NCBI GenBank assembly: GCA_019009955.1
Contig: CM032230.1
Coordinates: 13,153,501-13,217,500 of the forward strand
Direction of reading: 5' to 3'
DNA from: Riptortus pedestris
Lineage: Eukaryota; Arthropoda; Insecta; Hemiptera; Alydidae
Length of the DNA stretch: 64,000 nucleotides
Shown here in pieces: positions 12,615 through 25,637 of this stretch. The number at the start of each line of letters is the position of its first letter. The stretch's first letter is position 1. The position numbers were made by a program, and so were the translations under genes. The notes beneath the pieces were generated by a model. It worked only from the letters and a program-made list of their open reading frames with translations, was not told where the DNA came from and searched no databases.

Positions 12615-13034
12615 ATATATATTTGTCTGTTAACGCTGTAGCGGACGCAATTTTTGTTTGATCGTTACCAAACTCGATATTTAAACGTTTTATGCAAAAA
12701 GACAGATCAAGTTCGTTAATGGCTGAAATCGGACAAGTGGGAGAGGGGGGAATTTTCGAAAATTCGAAATATCTCCGTTACTAATAGAACCAATCTTATT
12801 GTAAATTAAATTTACTATAAATATTGCTCTATACATTTCTTCTCTATCTTGAATATTAACCGAGATATTTGCATTTTTATTAGTTTTGGTCCGTAACTGA
12901 CGACACAGTTTCCCGCCAAAAGCTAGTTCGGCCCTTTGCCGTAACTGTTCGGCTCTCGTATGGAGATTTCTCTATTGTATAACTTCACGTGAGAAATCTG
13001 CCAAGTTTACGCAGCCCCTGCATGACGGACTTTT

Positions 13035-13390
13035 ATTATATGGATGTCGTCTCCAATATCGTCGGCGTAGGTGGCTATTTATGCATGTGTGTATTGTTTG
13101 CCGACGATGTGTCCTGTGTATATGTTGAACAGTATAGGTGCTAGTACTGTCCCTTGAGGTACGCCGCTGTGGGCGCGAGAGGCTTGTTCCTACCCTCAGT
13201 CATAGTACGTCCGTCTAAGAAGGAGTGTATGATGTTATAGAGTTGTTCTGGGCATCTGCTGGTTCAGAGTTTTGTGAGCAGTGTTTTGTGTGATGAGACA
13301 GAGTCGAAAGTTTTAGTGCAGTCGATGGAAATGAGGGCTGTGGTACGGTTCATGTTCATATTGTTTGTGATGTGATTGGATTTTTTATTT
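13035..13390 (-). pseudogene. LINE reverse transcriptase fragment with catalytic motifs
   Basis: Minus-strand text, with stops, reads TALISIDCTKTFDSV, then FLDGRTMTEG, a damaged 'GVPQGTVLAPILF' region and finally ATYADDIGDD. These are the order and spacing of non-LTR reverse transcriptase motifs, YADD being the catalytic box. It is continued at 11217-11504. Confidence 0.75.
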
Positions 13391-13429
13391 TTTTTTTTTT
13401 ACTTTACTATTTAACTAGTCTATGACGAA

Positions 13430-13605
13430 AAACCAACAAAAAAAATGAAATCTTCAAATTATTATTAAAATAATTTTTATTTCTAAACTAGTTTCGCGCC
13501 CATATGACGCTTCTTCAGGAGAAGTTCTACTACACAAAGGAACTATATATAGCTATATGACCTTCCACTGGTCTTAACAGTCCGCTCTAGCTGCAATGTT
13601 TTTTT
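13430..13605 (-). repeat. Dispersed retroposon-tail-like repeat, copy 1
   Basis: Read on the minus strand, CAGTGGAAGGTCATA, TTCCTTTGTGTAGTAGAACT and AAGCGTCATATGGGCGCGAA match 40470-40665 in the same order. The GAAG.....GGGCGAAA signature is common at the 3' ends of some retroposons. The family was not identified. Confidence 0.5.
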
Positions 13606-13791
13606 TTTCTTTTTTTTTTCTTCAAAGTTATTATTTTAATATCTTAATTAATCAATATTGATATTATCAAGATATTAATGAATGTGTGCGATACGATGTA
13701 TACAATGTTCGGAGGGTTATGTATAGGATTTTAAGCTTGCAACGGTGGGCTGAGCCACTGGAGGGAAGATGGCTGTGAGGTGGGTAATAAA

Positions 13792-14368
13792 GTCCGTCAC
13801 AAATTGCTGCGTTTACTAAGCAGATTTCCCACGTGCGTGTATTTGCATTTATTTCAAAACGTACTTGTTCAATGTCAACAATATTAGGTATTTAGGCTTC
13901 AAATAATGTGCTTCATGATATAACATCTTATTGTTAATATGACATGGGGAGGAGTAGGAGCCCTTTACTAAGGGCAGAAAACGAAAAATATCTCCGTTTG
14001 TAATCAACTTAGTGAAAAAACGTACATAACAACATTTATAGAACATTACATTTAAAATAAGATTGGTTCTATACAATTCTTCGATTCGACACATAATAAC
14101 GGAGATATTAAGAATTTTCTAAACTGGTCGGATTTCAGCCATTAACGAACTTGGATCTTTCTTTTTGCATAAAACGATTAAATATCGAGTTTGGTAACGA
14201 TTAAACCAAAATTGCAACCGCTAGAGCGGTAACAGATATATATAATTTTGAACGGACCTCATTTTCGCCTCTACTAGATAGGATCGATGAAAATTTGAAT
14301 AAAATTTTCGAAAATCGCGTCATGAGCACAACCTCAATAGCTGATTTGCCTTAAGGGAAATCTGCTAA
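13792..14368 (+). mobile_element. Helentron-like element, short TA tract
   Basis: AGTCCGTCACAAATTGCTGC then AAGCAGATTTCCCACGTG at the left, core blocks, ACGGACCTCATTTTCG, and TTAAGGGAAATCTGCTAA at the right. The TA tract is only a few units long. Confidence 0.65.
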
Positions 14369-14377
14369 AACTCACTT

Positions 14378-14560
14378 CTGAGTATGTACAGCCGGTGGTC
14401 GAGGAGTGAGGGCCGTTCCCTGCAGACCGCTCGGCCCTCACTGATGTGCCTGAGGCCAGGCTACAGCTACCTCCGTCGCTATCAGCATATAGAGAAGGGT
14501 CCTAGGAGCTGTCGGTTAGTGGTTTCGGTAAAAGTAGGCTAATTGGGAGATAAGGACTTG
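14378..14560. other. GC-rich segment, origin unknown
   Basis: It is GC-rich against AT-rich flanks, with no recognisable protein. It shares GTCGAGGAGTG with the insertion at 8566-8823, so it may come from the same source. Confidence 0.3.
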
Positions 14561-14620
14561 TTGATTGATCCTTAATAAAATGCATATCCAATCGCTTTAT
14601 GTAAAAATAAAGATCTAATA

Positions 14621-15870
14621 GGTTGTTCAATAATTAATGTTGTTTTCTTTCATATTTTTCAAAATAAATTTATTTATATTAACTACAACATTATCAATGA
14701 TATTTTGACCATTTTGTGGGATTACCTTTTGCCATCTTTCGGTGAGTTGAAAAGTTCCACGTTCGAAGAAGCCTTGGTTTTTAGAAGCAAAGAACTGGTC
14801 CAACTCATTTTTAACCGCCTCATCAGAATCAAAAGTCGAAATGGTTTTGAACGGAGCGAAACAAATGGTAATCTGATGGTGCTAAGTGAGAGCTATATGG
14901 TGGATGTGGCATCAGTTCCCAATTGCACTCTGTTAATTTTTGACGAGTTGTCAAAGAGGTGTGTGGTCTTCGTTTAATGATGGAACATCACGCCTTTGCG
15001 ATTGGCCAGTTCAGGGCGTTTGTTCTTGATTTCTTCGTTCAGTTTCCATAGTTGACAACAGTGGACATTCGAATCAATAGTTTCTTGGAAGCAACTCAAA
15101 GTACACTATACCCTTGTAATCCCACCACACAGAAAGCATAATCTTTTTTTGGTGAATATCGGCTTTGGATGTCGATTGTGGGGGCTCATTCTGCTTGGTC
15201 GATGATCTTCTTCGGGCTACGTCATCGTAAACAATCCATTTTTCATCACCCGTTATGATTCTTTTTAAAAATGGGTCCTTTCCGTTACGATTCAGCAAAG
15301 AGTCGCATATGTTAATGCGTTTGGTGAGGTGAATATCCTTTAATTTGTGAGGAACTCAAACATCCAGTTTGCTTACGTAACCAAGCTGTTGTAAGTGCAA
15401 GTAAACAGCTGAATTCGATGTCGAGTTTCTCTGCTATCTCTCGAGTTGTTGGTTTCGATTAACGCCTTTATTTTGTCATCATCAGTAGTGGTTGGGCGAC
15501 CAGTATGTGGTGCATCTTGCACATTAAAATTTCCAGAGCGAAAGCGCGCAAAAAACGCTAACACTGGCGATCAGTAAGACAGTCCTCACCATAAACTTCC
15601 CATAATTTTTTCCGAGCTTGTAACGCATTTTTGACCTTTTAGAAGTAAAACAATAAAATATGCCGATAATGCTATCTTTGATTGTCCATTTTCAACTGAA
15701 TTTTTAACCAACTTGTTGTCTACTAATCAGACTCAGTTATTTACTGGACATAGTCCAAAGTCTAATCTTTAAAATAGTACATTATAATCAAAGCCACTCA
15801 ATCAATACTACCTGAAATGGGCATTTCAAAAAATCTTATCAGAAAAAACGACATTAATTATCGAACCACC
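14621..15870 (-). mobile_element. Degenerate full-length mariner element
   Basis: About 1.25 kb. Imperfect terminal inverted repeats read GGTTGTTCAATAATTAATG on the left and GGGTGGTTCGATAATTAATG as the complement on the right. A minus-strand transposase remnant fills it (see next entry). Length and layout are those of the mariner family, which inserts at TA. Confidence 0.8.
14655..15655 (-). pseudogene. Mariner transposase, inactivated
   Basis: Minus-strand text across several frames gives, in order: KKLWEVYGEDCLTDRQC, RFRSGNFNVQDAPHTGRP (HTH region), DPFLKRIITGDEKW (first catalytic Asp), IMLSVWWDYKGIVYFELLP, NKRPELANRKGVMFHH, HLAPSDYHLF (third catalytic Asp), QFFASKNQGFFERGTFQL and QNGQNIIDNVV. 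The second catalytic Asp of the usual H-DNARPH box is destroyed by a stop after FHH. Several frameshifts make it non-functional. Confidence 0.85.
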
Positions 15871-16139
15871 CGATAGTTAACACAGCCACTACGTGACAAA
15901 CTTTTTAAAAAATAGCACTATGAGTGTAACCTCAATAGCAGCTAAAAAGGTGCTGACCTGTAGATATCTAGCCATTTCAAGAAAAGGAGAGAGGATACAT
16001 GAGACAATGAAAACAACAAATGATTGGATAGAAATATTTATTCTCCTGACATATCCCAATTTTTCACCAATAATTTCAAATATATACATACAAAATATTA
16101 AACCATTAAAAGAAATTATAATAACAATTGAATAAATAC

Positions 16140-17595
16140 TATATAAGTAATAACATTATTAAAGCATTTTGGAACTATACTGAATAATTGGCTAAACATA
16201 GTGCTTTAAGTAACATTCAAGAGAAATATTAATAATACCAACACACATATCTTAAATAATTGACAAATAATGTCTCTTTAATATGAATTAATAGTAATTT
16301 CTAATATGAAAGTACATAATGGGAGTATAATTGATCTTGGGAGAGTACGTATAATTGATGTCGGTAGTAAGAATTTTTTTTTTTATTCAATTAAGCATTT
16401 AATTGGGAGTAGAGTGGTGATTTACTAATACATTAATGAAGAATAATGTTAGTACACAACACATACAAGCCCAACGCCTCATCCTAAATGCTACAACACT
16501 ATACATAAAAAATCTGATCTGGACACCATATGACTTCCTTCTACTCCTATTAAATTAAATAAACAAAAAGTTTGATTTAACTTCATTTAGAGTGATCCCA
16601 CTTGATATATATGATGTCTCCATTGCAATGCATCAGACCTCATAATTTGTCGATCTTTTCATGGATACAAAAACAATATCCTTGTATCTCAAATATGTAT
16701 GGAGAAAATTACAATTTTTTTTTCCGCCCTCTCTAAACCCGGCCTCTCCCCTAATCGATTTTTCAGTAAAAAAAAGAGAGGACGTCAACTAGCCTTTACA
16801 ACAATCCCAAATATGAAATTTCAACATTCTAAGTTTAGCTATTCTTGAATTATGTGAGCAAAACTAATCGAAATAGGTTCAGGGAGGGTCAAAATGGATA
16901 AATCTATAATGGAAATCTGAAAACCACAAATATTAGAGATTACAATACTTCCCGTACTTCATAAAAGGAAGTAAAAATGGTGGTCTTAATTTCTTGACAA
17001 ATTGACAATTTCTGTTTTTCTATAAATGCCAAACAGCCTACAACTGAATATGTTTAGCTAATACATTCAAGTTCCGATATCATATTAAGACTGAGGCAAC
17101 TCTCTAGATGAAAGACTGTCATATAAACATCAGGGCCACATAACTATCAATAAGAGCAGGCACCAGACGAAGATTCACCTCTCCTAATTTCAAGACTGAA
17201 GAAGTCCTTTTTAGAGACTGAAAATTCTCTCCTAAAGTAAATAAAATGATTATTTGCTATATTAGACTATTTCATAAAATAGATTTAAAATTAATCCATT
17301 TTGACACTTGAATTTTATTTTATTCGGTTTTGGATATTCTACTTCTATAGCCACAATTGGGCAAAGAGGAGTTTGTACAAGTAAACATTAAATTATTATG
17401 ATATACAAAAAAATGTGATAGAATGAGTTATATACCACTGGATCGTCTATATAGATGTTGCAAATATTGTTTTAGTTTATGCCAAAAATGTTGAATATTC
17501 TTCAAGAATAGAATTTTGTCCAACAAATATCTACTTATTTGAACACTATTCAGTGTAAAACAATGTCACCATATAAAACAATGTGTTAAATGTTA
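16140..17595. other. Non-coding AT-rich stretch with one dispersed-repeat copy
   Basis: No gene is seen. Positions 16655-16930 belong to a dispersed repeat also present at 48420-48730 and, reversed, at 54640-54905. Confidence 0.5.
16655..16930 (+). repeat. Dispersed core repeat, copy 1
   Basis: TTTCCGCCCTCTCTAAACC, CAATCCCAAATATGAAATTT and TCAGGGAGGGTCAAAATGG are shared in order with 48420-48730. The layout (pyrimidine run, then 'aatcccaaatatg', then A-rich) resembles the Helentron-like core but is a separate subfamily. Confidence 0.5.
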
Positions 17596-17599
17596 AACC

Positions 17600-17895
17600 T
17601 TCAGTGTCGAGTTTGATTCTTCCCTGGGCAATAGGAATTTATTTAGACCACTAAGTATATTCCTTAGACCACCCTTGCTAGAAAAGGGTGGTAACCTGTG
17701 TGAATTAACCTCAATAATCATTAATTAACATCAACTTTTTACTACTATGGCTAATTGGGATGGGTTGTCAACAGGTTACCACCCTTTTCCAGCCAGGACG
17801 GGGACTAAAGATTTTATTTAATGAGTTAAACAGTAAATAAATTCTGATTGTCCAGGCGGGATTCAAACTCGACACTCTAGGTTTACCATAGATCA
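17600..17895. repeat. Two SINE pieces in inverted orientation
   Basis: A plus-strand part (17600-17720: GTCGAGTTTGATTC, GAAAAGGGTGGTAACCTG) is followed by a minus-strand part (17725-17895: TTAACATCAACTTTTT, GGTTGTCAACAGGTTACCAC, GGATTCAAACTCGACAC). Together they could fold back on each other. Confidence 0.6.
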
Positions 17896-17899
17896 AGCA

Positions 17900-19645
17900 T
17901 CAATAGAACGTTTACAAAAATAACAACAAATTTTGTTAAAGCTCATATGATTTTTACTTCGGTTTAAATATCTGATATTTAATTATAGTCTGTTGTTGAA
18001 TAAAATACTACATGTAAAAAATACCAAAAGTATTTTACTTAAACTAAAATAATGTAACTTCTTTGTAAAACATCAGAACATATATAACCCTTTTCTATTA
18101 ATTTTTTGCTCTAACTTGTATATAATTTAATGTTTACTAGTACAAACTCTAAACTCATCTTTTCCAGGACTCCATCTATGGCTACAGAGCCAGAATGTCA
18201 AAAAATCTAAAATAAACTTTGGCTCATAATGGTTTCTAATAAAATTATCCTGAATAAAAGATTACAGTTGACTTGGCAAAAATGTTATTCTTCGTACAAA
18301 AAATTATGCCTGCCACAGCCTCATACATTTCTAAAAAATCTTTTGATAGACCAAAAACAATGATCATACATGTTTTACGTCATTCTGCCACATCTTCATG
18401 AGCCTCAATCTTATGTTAATAGAAAGGTTCAGTTCTAGTAGGTACGTAGTATTATTGACAAGGTCTACCGATTTTCAGTTCAATAACAGTTCTTGGAGAC
18501 AATACTTTATAACAGCTGAGGTGAGAATTCCAATTAACAGAAGGAGGAAACTACTAAAGAAATTATGTAAAGGCATGAAACTTGTAAGATTAGTAGAAAA
18601 AATGAAGTGAACGGAAAGAATTTGACTATAGCTGACAGCATAGTATATGTGGCTGATTATGATTAACTATAATATCAGATTCATGGAAAGCAGTATTCAT
18701 ACATTAGCAATGTTTACTCTACTCCCAAAATCTCACCAAATATTCAGCAAACTAAAGCCATACATTTAATTATATTAAAAAAAAATATCTCTATTCTAAT
18801 AGTATTCCAATATAACACATTATAATAAGTAGATTAATAATATATATTCTAGTACATATATATAAGCCATTTATAAAAGTATAAAAATGTCACAGGCACT
18901 TTTCCAAAAACTAGATTAAATTTTTAATAAAACATACAAGCCTAAATATTTTGGTTTTAGTCTCGACTAGGAATATAAACTCGGAGGATTTAGGCTAGAG
19001 TCTGTTCACAAATAGGAAAGGAAGGCAAGTGTGCACACGACTAAATTTATAATATGTTGGAACTAATTACCAGCAGTCCTAGGTCATTATCAAAAGTAGT
19101 AAGAGAATAAGAATATTTAAAAATGAAGGTGACGTTAAACTACATAGTAACAAAGATATCATTGTAATGAAATAATTAAAAATTTGTAGAAAAATTAAAT
19201 AGGTAAAATTTACAACTTAATATATTGACATCATGTTGCTGTTCAAGTTGCGAAAATTGTATGCTTGTAAAAAACTATTTATACTTAAAATTATAATTTC
19301 TGACTAACTTCAACTGTTTGAAATACAAAGATTTGATGAGGGTATAAGCATTAACTTAAATAAATCACATCATTAATGATACCAATTTAAATATGCTATA
19401 ACTCTATAAGATAGAAATGTTATTATGGAATCTATTCAATTAAATATCAATTTAATTATGTCACATCCTTAGTGATTACTAGTTTAATTATACCACTTTT
19501 TCTTTTGAATTCAATATAATAATGCTATATCTTTATGAGATATTGATGGTATGAGATATTTTCAATCAGACTTCAATTTATGACGACGAGTCAACTGGAT
19601 CTGTAACTATCATTTGGCAATAAAATGAAAGTGTGAATCATAGTT
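17900..19645. other. AT-rich stretch, no feature found
   Basis: No exon-like GC-rich block, RNA gene or repeat was recognised. The short open frames here show no family signature. Confidence 0.5.
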
Positions 19646-19648
19646 ATT

Positions 19649-19770
19649 TATTATACAAGTGACGAAAGTAGATCATTTTACAACTCGAGTGAAACGTTTA
19701 CACACACGAGCGAAGCGAGTGTGGTAATTTCACGAGAGTTGTAAATTCTACTTTCGTCACGAGTGTAATA
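19649..19770. repeat. 122-bp near-perfect palindrome
   Basis: The arms read TATTATACAAGTGACGAAAG inward and the complement of TATTACACTCGTGACGAAAG outward, with the centre at CGAGCGAAGCGAG. It is probably a foldback or MITE core. Confidence 0.75.
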
Positions 19771-20464
19771 TTAAATTTTTTCTGTAATCGTGTAATACAT
19801 TATCAGATCTAACCAGAATATGAACAAAATTAGGATGTTTTTGGTAGGTTATAAGCATGGTTGTGAAAGGTTATAAGCATAGTTATAAAACAACTAGTGA
19901 TGATTGTGAAGTAGTGCAGTTATAAACAAGGAAGGTAATTATTATTATATTTAAATTTTAAAATATATTGATTATTTCCACCAATAATTCATTCACATTT
20001 CAATTTATTTTGTTAAAATAAATTCTTACAATGTTAAGAAACATTTAAAAGCATTTAATTTCCAACTTCATATTATTTTTTAATTCATACTTATTACTAA
20101 TTAAGAAGGCAATTCACTTTCTTTACTTGTGAAGAAAGTGATTACTTTCTTCACTCTATTGTAAAATGTTTCACTTTCTTCTCTCATTTCAGTTTAGTAA
20201 TGTTACCATTATTCAACGATTACAGAAAAATTGATTTTTTATTTATCTTGACTTTCCTCCATATACTCTGTAAAGTGAATTTATTAAGTCCATTATTTCA
20301 ACATCAATTTAATTATGTCACATCTCTAGTAATTATTAAATTATTTATACCAAATCTCCATATGAATTCAATATAATTAGTCAACAACTTTATTAGACAT
20401 TATCATTACGGCAATCTCTACTAAATATCAGTATACTGAAAGAGTTATTCCAGTCTATTACATT

Positions 20465-20625
20465 ATGTTATTTATTTATTAGCGTCCATTTTATGGCACA
20501 AAGGCTAATCGGGACGGGTTATCTACAGGTTACCACCCTTTTCTAGCTAAGGGACAATAAGGATTTTATTTAAATAAATTTTTCACTAAATAAATGCACA
20601 TTGCTCGCATGGGAATCAAATCCAC
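20465..20625 (-). repeat. tRNA-derived SINE, minus strand, partial
   Basis: ATTAGCGTCCATTTTATGGC, GGACGGGTTATCTACAGGTT and CACCCTTTTCTAGC, then a decayed box B (GGGAATCAAATCC). The head end is missing. Confidence 0.65.
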
Positions 20626-20639
20626 ATCAAATAAATGCT

Positions 20640-22995
20640 TCATAAGATTATTATTATTATGAATTTCAGAAATATTATTAGACATTCTTAAATGTCCATA
20701 CCATATTGAAAATATAACTGTCGAACACGATTATTTTGAACTTTCACATTATTCCAGTGAAATGTGGAGCTGATGTATGTAATAGGTAACATTTATGCTT
20801 GTGATATATAAAAATTTAAGTATTTAGATCATGACCAGGGAAGATCTGTAAACATGAATAATCTAATGAACTAACTTAGTTAAGTTTAATCTCATTTTAC
20901 ATCAAAGCGAGATTCATAACTATAATTAAGGAACGTGAACAGCAACATGAGTTATTAATCCTCATCACTCACACCAAGAACTGACTTTTTTGCTTATAAG
21001 TTCCCCTTTTCTCTTGGTAAAAATAAAATGTTTTACATCGTAGTTTTATATAAAATAAAACTCAATTCAAAAAATTGTATTTAAAGAATGTTACAAAAGG
21101 ATGTTATATGGCCATTAAGGGGAGCTGTAAAAAGGGGCAGGCTCAGACAAATGATGTTGACCTAGTGGAGGTCTTACGGGAAATAGGGTCTGAGCATAAA
21201 TAAATTCCTTGATAAGCAATGAATGTACTCAGAGAATGAAGGAAATAAAACGCTACTCAGTGAAGTAAAGATGCGAGTGAAGAGGTTTAATACCAATTTG
21301 GGCAAAATATAAGACACCCCTAATTAAAATCGTACTATTTAATCTGTTAGACAGTACATAATAAGGTAAACTAATATTTCTAAATTAGTTGAATAATAAT
21401 CTAGCAATATCCTAAATGTGCAATATATGCTCAGCATTTGTGCGTTAATTCAATTGAATAAGTAGTTATAAAAAAATAATCATAACATAACATTTTAAAA
21501 TGAGAAATAAATATTTTTTTTTGACAATTAAAAAAAAAAGTTATAAAATTTATTTTATAAAAATATAAAAGTAGCAAAACAAAAATATCATTTCATATGG
21601 CTACAATTATCAATTGACTTTATGTGCTTAGTAATAAATAAATGCATTTGGTGAAGCAGACAAATTTGAATTGACACTCGCATAATTGTTTTTTCGTTTA
21701 TATTAATTGAAAAGCACCAACCTCAATTTAGAACAATGATAAGTCTTCATGTAATAGTCATACAAAAGGATAATTCTTAAATATATAATCTCTGTAAAAT
21801 GTCATGGGTTATAAGAGAAATAGTTATTATATAATTATAATTTCAGACAATATTGTAAATATGATATCTAATAAGATATATGTTATAAATGATTTAAAAA
21901 CCATAGTTTTTCCAATAAAGTTGAAATACTATTTTATAAGTTGACAATATAATATCAATATACTAGTAGACTACCATGGCCTTAGCCATTATTATTACTA
22001 TTAAGGTATTTGGGTATTGGCCACCGTTTTATTTGCTGGTATTTCGCTGAACCTCAAAGAATTCTGTGCTATTCAATTACGGTATATTTGTACAAATTAT
22101 CCATTGCCTTAGGCGAAACCTCCCCTTCCTATTATGTCCAGGAACTTCTTCATATATAGTTCAATCTATTTTGTTATCAATAGTCTTCTGTCTTTTTGGT
22201 ATGACTGGCTTCCTTCTATGCTTAATCTGTACCAATCACATATCCATTTTTCAATACAACGCTTTAGGATGGAAAAAAATTTGCATTGGTTATCTTTCAT
22301 CATATTTTTATTCTATTATTATTCAATGTTACTTCAGTATATCTACTTATTTGTTCATTGTTGATATTTTTAATTAGTCCCCTAATGCATTTATGGGTAA
22401 TATTATAAGTTTATTTTAACCTTTTATATTAATTATTTGTAAATAATTATTATAGATTGTTTCCATTTTGTTTTTCATTTAATTTCATTGTAGTTTTATT
22501 TTTGTATGTTGTCTTTTACATTTAGTGCTTTGACTTAGTTGTTTTCTATTTTTTTTTTTTTTGTATTTCTATTCTATTTGTTTTCTATTTTTACTTTATT
22601 TATGTTTTTTTTGTTTTATAAGAATAGCACCCTTGTTGTGAATAGATGAAAAACCATTACACTGATAAACAAGTCATTGACAACTGGAATGATGTTTACT
22701 TTTTCTAATGCAGTCATTTCATGCTGATTACAAATCTGAAAACTACTTTGCTTAATCGCATCAGGGGTTTTTTTAATTCAACGCCGAATTTTCTCATTAA
22801 TGCCATACGGGCTTTCTTAAAATTGCTCTAGCTGTCATGCTATCAGGGTCGATGGAACGGAGCAATGTTGACTGACTACTGCTGCATGCTTCAGCGCGAA
22901 ATGCCAAATGCTCAGCACAAACGCAAGTCTACAGCCAAGAAATTCAAACCAAACTAACTTTCAATTAAAGACCTTTGTTATTCCTATGTATTTTA
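20640..22995. other. AT-rich stretch, no gene recognised
   Basis: Overlapping hydrophobic frames at 22066-22377 are T-rich low-complexity sequence and were not accepted as a gene. Long T runs occur at about 22550. Confidence 0.45.
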
Positions 22996-23000
22996 TACGT

Positions 23001-23168
23001 TTATTATTAATTCACGTCCACTTTTTGCAACTAAGGCTAATTGGGACGGGTTATCTACAGGTTACCGCCCTTTTGTAGCCAGGATGGGATTTAGGATGTT
23101 ATTTAATGAATTTCGTCACTAAATAATTTCTTTTGCCCAGGCGAGAATCGAACTCAACACTCTAGGTA
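23001..23168 (-). repeat. tRNA-derived SINE, minus strand, head truncated
   Basis: CACGTCCACTTTTTGCAACT, GGACGGGTTATCTACAGGTT, CCAGGCGAGAATCGAACTC and ACTCTAGGT are present; the tRNA-like 5' part beyond box B is lost. Confidence 0.7.
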
Positions 23169-23179
23169 TACTTTTATTA

Positions 23180-25630
23180 TACCTTAAACTAGATGATGCT
23201 ATATAGTTAATGTAAATTAGTACTCTATTCAGTAATATATGGTCTACTGTTAATTGTCTGCTAGTTGTTTGCCTTGATACAATGTTGAACATATATAAAT
23301 GGTTAATGTCTGATATCTCAAAAACAGCAGATGATAGAGACAAACGGTTTGCAAATTTTTAATCAGCAAGTCTGAATTGTCTAGAAACAAGTGTTGGATA
23401 CCAAGATATCCACTGAAATTTGTTTTTTGTTTATCAGTGTTATCGATACCAATGTAGTTTCGATAGGGCAGTTTGCTATTTCAAAGCCTCCTTTTGCAAT
23501 TCTTCTTAGGTCATTGCATGTACTTTATATTCAAATTTTATGTGGTCGTTAGTTTGTTGAGATCTCGACATGGTTGGGAGCCTGACAAATATACACCAAC
23601 ACCCGTAAAAAAGAGGCACTATATATTCCTGGCATTAAGCTCTGAAAATTCCCAATACCATGAACAGAATGGTCTGTCCCCTATTTTACTTTATATTCTA
23701 AATACTCTAAAATAATTTTACAGCATCATTTGGCAATTCGTTTCATGTTCATCTTCATAATGATTTTTCTCATAGATATCATGCATAAGCTAATTAATTA
23801 CATGGTGACACGCTCAATACACAAATACCTTAATTGTATTAATACTACCATTAGCCAGTGGAATAATTATTCAATATTAAAACTGCTAAATAATTTTAAA
23901 AAATGCAAACACCATCCAATACTAACTAAATATTATGAAATTGCTGAAAAACTTATAAAGAATATATATATTATAGAAGGTATCATTAATGCAGAGAAAA
24001 TTTCCTGCAAATATTTTTAAAAAATGTCCCATCCCAGATATGAAAATCAGAGTTCCAAACTTCAGTAAGAAAATATATTACTTTCCTTCTCTTTTGAAAT
24101 ATTAAAATACAATTTTGTATCGCATTAAAAAGAAGTTACGAGTTTTATGTATGTCTTCTGGAACATCTTAATAATTGTACAAAAAACATTTTAAATAATT
24201 TTGAAGTTCATTACAATTGAATAAATGTTTTAGAATATTTTTTACCACAGTAAGTTTAAATTTCGTTTCATTTAATGACTATTCTTATATTTAAAAAAAA
24301 ATGTTGTCTTCATCTCTTGAGATTTTTTTTGAAGATTATTTCATGCATAATACGATTAAGTTTTATTAAGATCATTGCAATATCGTTTTTAAATATCAGT
24401 CTGTACATCATCAATGCGTAATCGTGTTTTTTAAAAAAATAATTTATACCAATGAGTTGGTTGAAACTCTCAAATTTTAAATTAGCTTGAAAATTTTCAC
24501 TTGTTGCTATTAATAATTCGATTCCAACAAGCAAAAATAAATCGATTAAACCCCTCAGAGTGGGTACTAAAACTTGAGAACAATAGCAGAATAGGTGCGA
24601 TCAAATTTAAATTCTTAATCTAAATCTAAGCACTTGTCTTGGCACATAGAGGTTACTTTGAAAATTTACTAAGGCCGTCTATAAAAGAGGCTCTATAAAT
24701 GGACCACAGCCGAAGAAATTTGCATTTCCAACTATCTTCAATTTCATCAAGTCACCAATCTAATGCAACTTTTATCGACTGCATATTGTTTTCAGAATGA
24801 AAGACCCGTTATCAGAATATGATACTATCGTCCAAGCAGAAGGGACCTGTAGTACACCGATGAAGTCTTTCTCCCGAATAAGTATCAAAAGAAAATTAAT
24901 ACAGAGAAAACTAAATCCACCACAACTGTTGGAATAGTTATGATTGTAAGAATGCATAGTTATTTTTTATTTCCTAAGTCAATGTTTTTTTTTTTTAGAT
25001 TTACAGAGAGATTTCTGGGAACAATAGTTCTTTAAGAATGTTGAAAACATCACTAAACAGTCATTAGTAAATAAAAATAATGATTCAGTCCCCAATTTTT
25101 GTTTTCAAATAAACATATATTAGAAGAAACGTTTTTGAGGGAGTCAAATTAATTATGCACTAGACATAATATGCGGGTGAGAGAGAATTTTTGTATAGAC
25201 AATCCAACAATATTTATGTATTATGTTTAGAAAAGGCTCTTCTGAAAACTATTTATATTTCAGTTATATGCTTTTCTGCAATCGCCACTAATTTTACAGT
25301 GGGGATTTTAATACACTAATTAGTCATAATTAGTTTATTATGAGTAAATATTGTTTTTGCTTTAAAAAACTAAGTTTTACAAATAAACTCATAAAGACTG
25401 ACACTAAGAGACTTATCAAGAGACATTGCCAAGCGTTGATCCGTATAAATAGCGAAGAGAGAGAGTGGGATAAATAGAATATATGAGAACTAAGCTGAGA
25501 TCTTTTGAGCGCCATCTCAATTTCATCTAACTTAATCACATTTAATAAGTAGACCCGATTTTGATTAAAACAGACTCAACGTTTATCCACATTTATAATT
25601 TCCATTTAATGGACATTGGTTACGGAGTGG
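23180..25630. other. AT-rich flank downstream of the ACK-like gene, no gene found
   Basis: No exon or repeat was recognised with confidence. The minus-strand 3' UTR of the ACK-like gene should lie in the upper part of this stretch, but its end could not be placed. Confidence 0.45.
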
Positions 25631-25637
25631 AAGAGAG

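Larger units (their letters stand above)
11505..13034 (-). mobile_element. Minus-strand Helentron-like element split by a nested element
   Basis: The 3' part (11505-11609, hairpin TTTCCCTTAAGGGAAATCAG through GATGACGAAAA) and the rest (12288-13034, from TGAGGTCCGTTC to GACGGACTTTT) are one element. The uninterrupted order GACGAAAATGAGGTCCGTTC is seen in other copies, for example at about 1620. The plus-strand element 11610-12287 lies exactly at that break. A second break holds the foldback at 12398-12614. The element itself interrupts a LINE. Confidence 0.75.

Noticed and set aside
18398..18610. 70-codon basic open frame
   Set aside because: There is no family signature, no splice context and no GC rise.
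22066..22377. Overlapping hydrophobic frames that look like membrane proteins
   Set aside because: They are T-rich low-complexity sequence in two frames at once, with no GC rise and no splice or start support.
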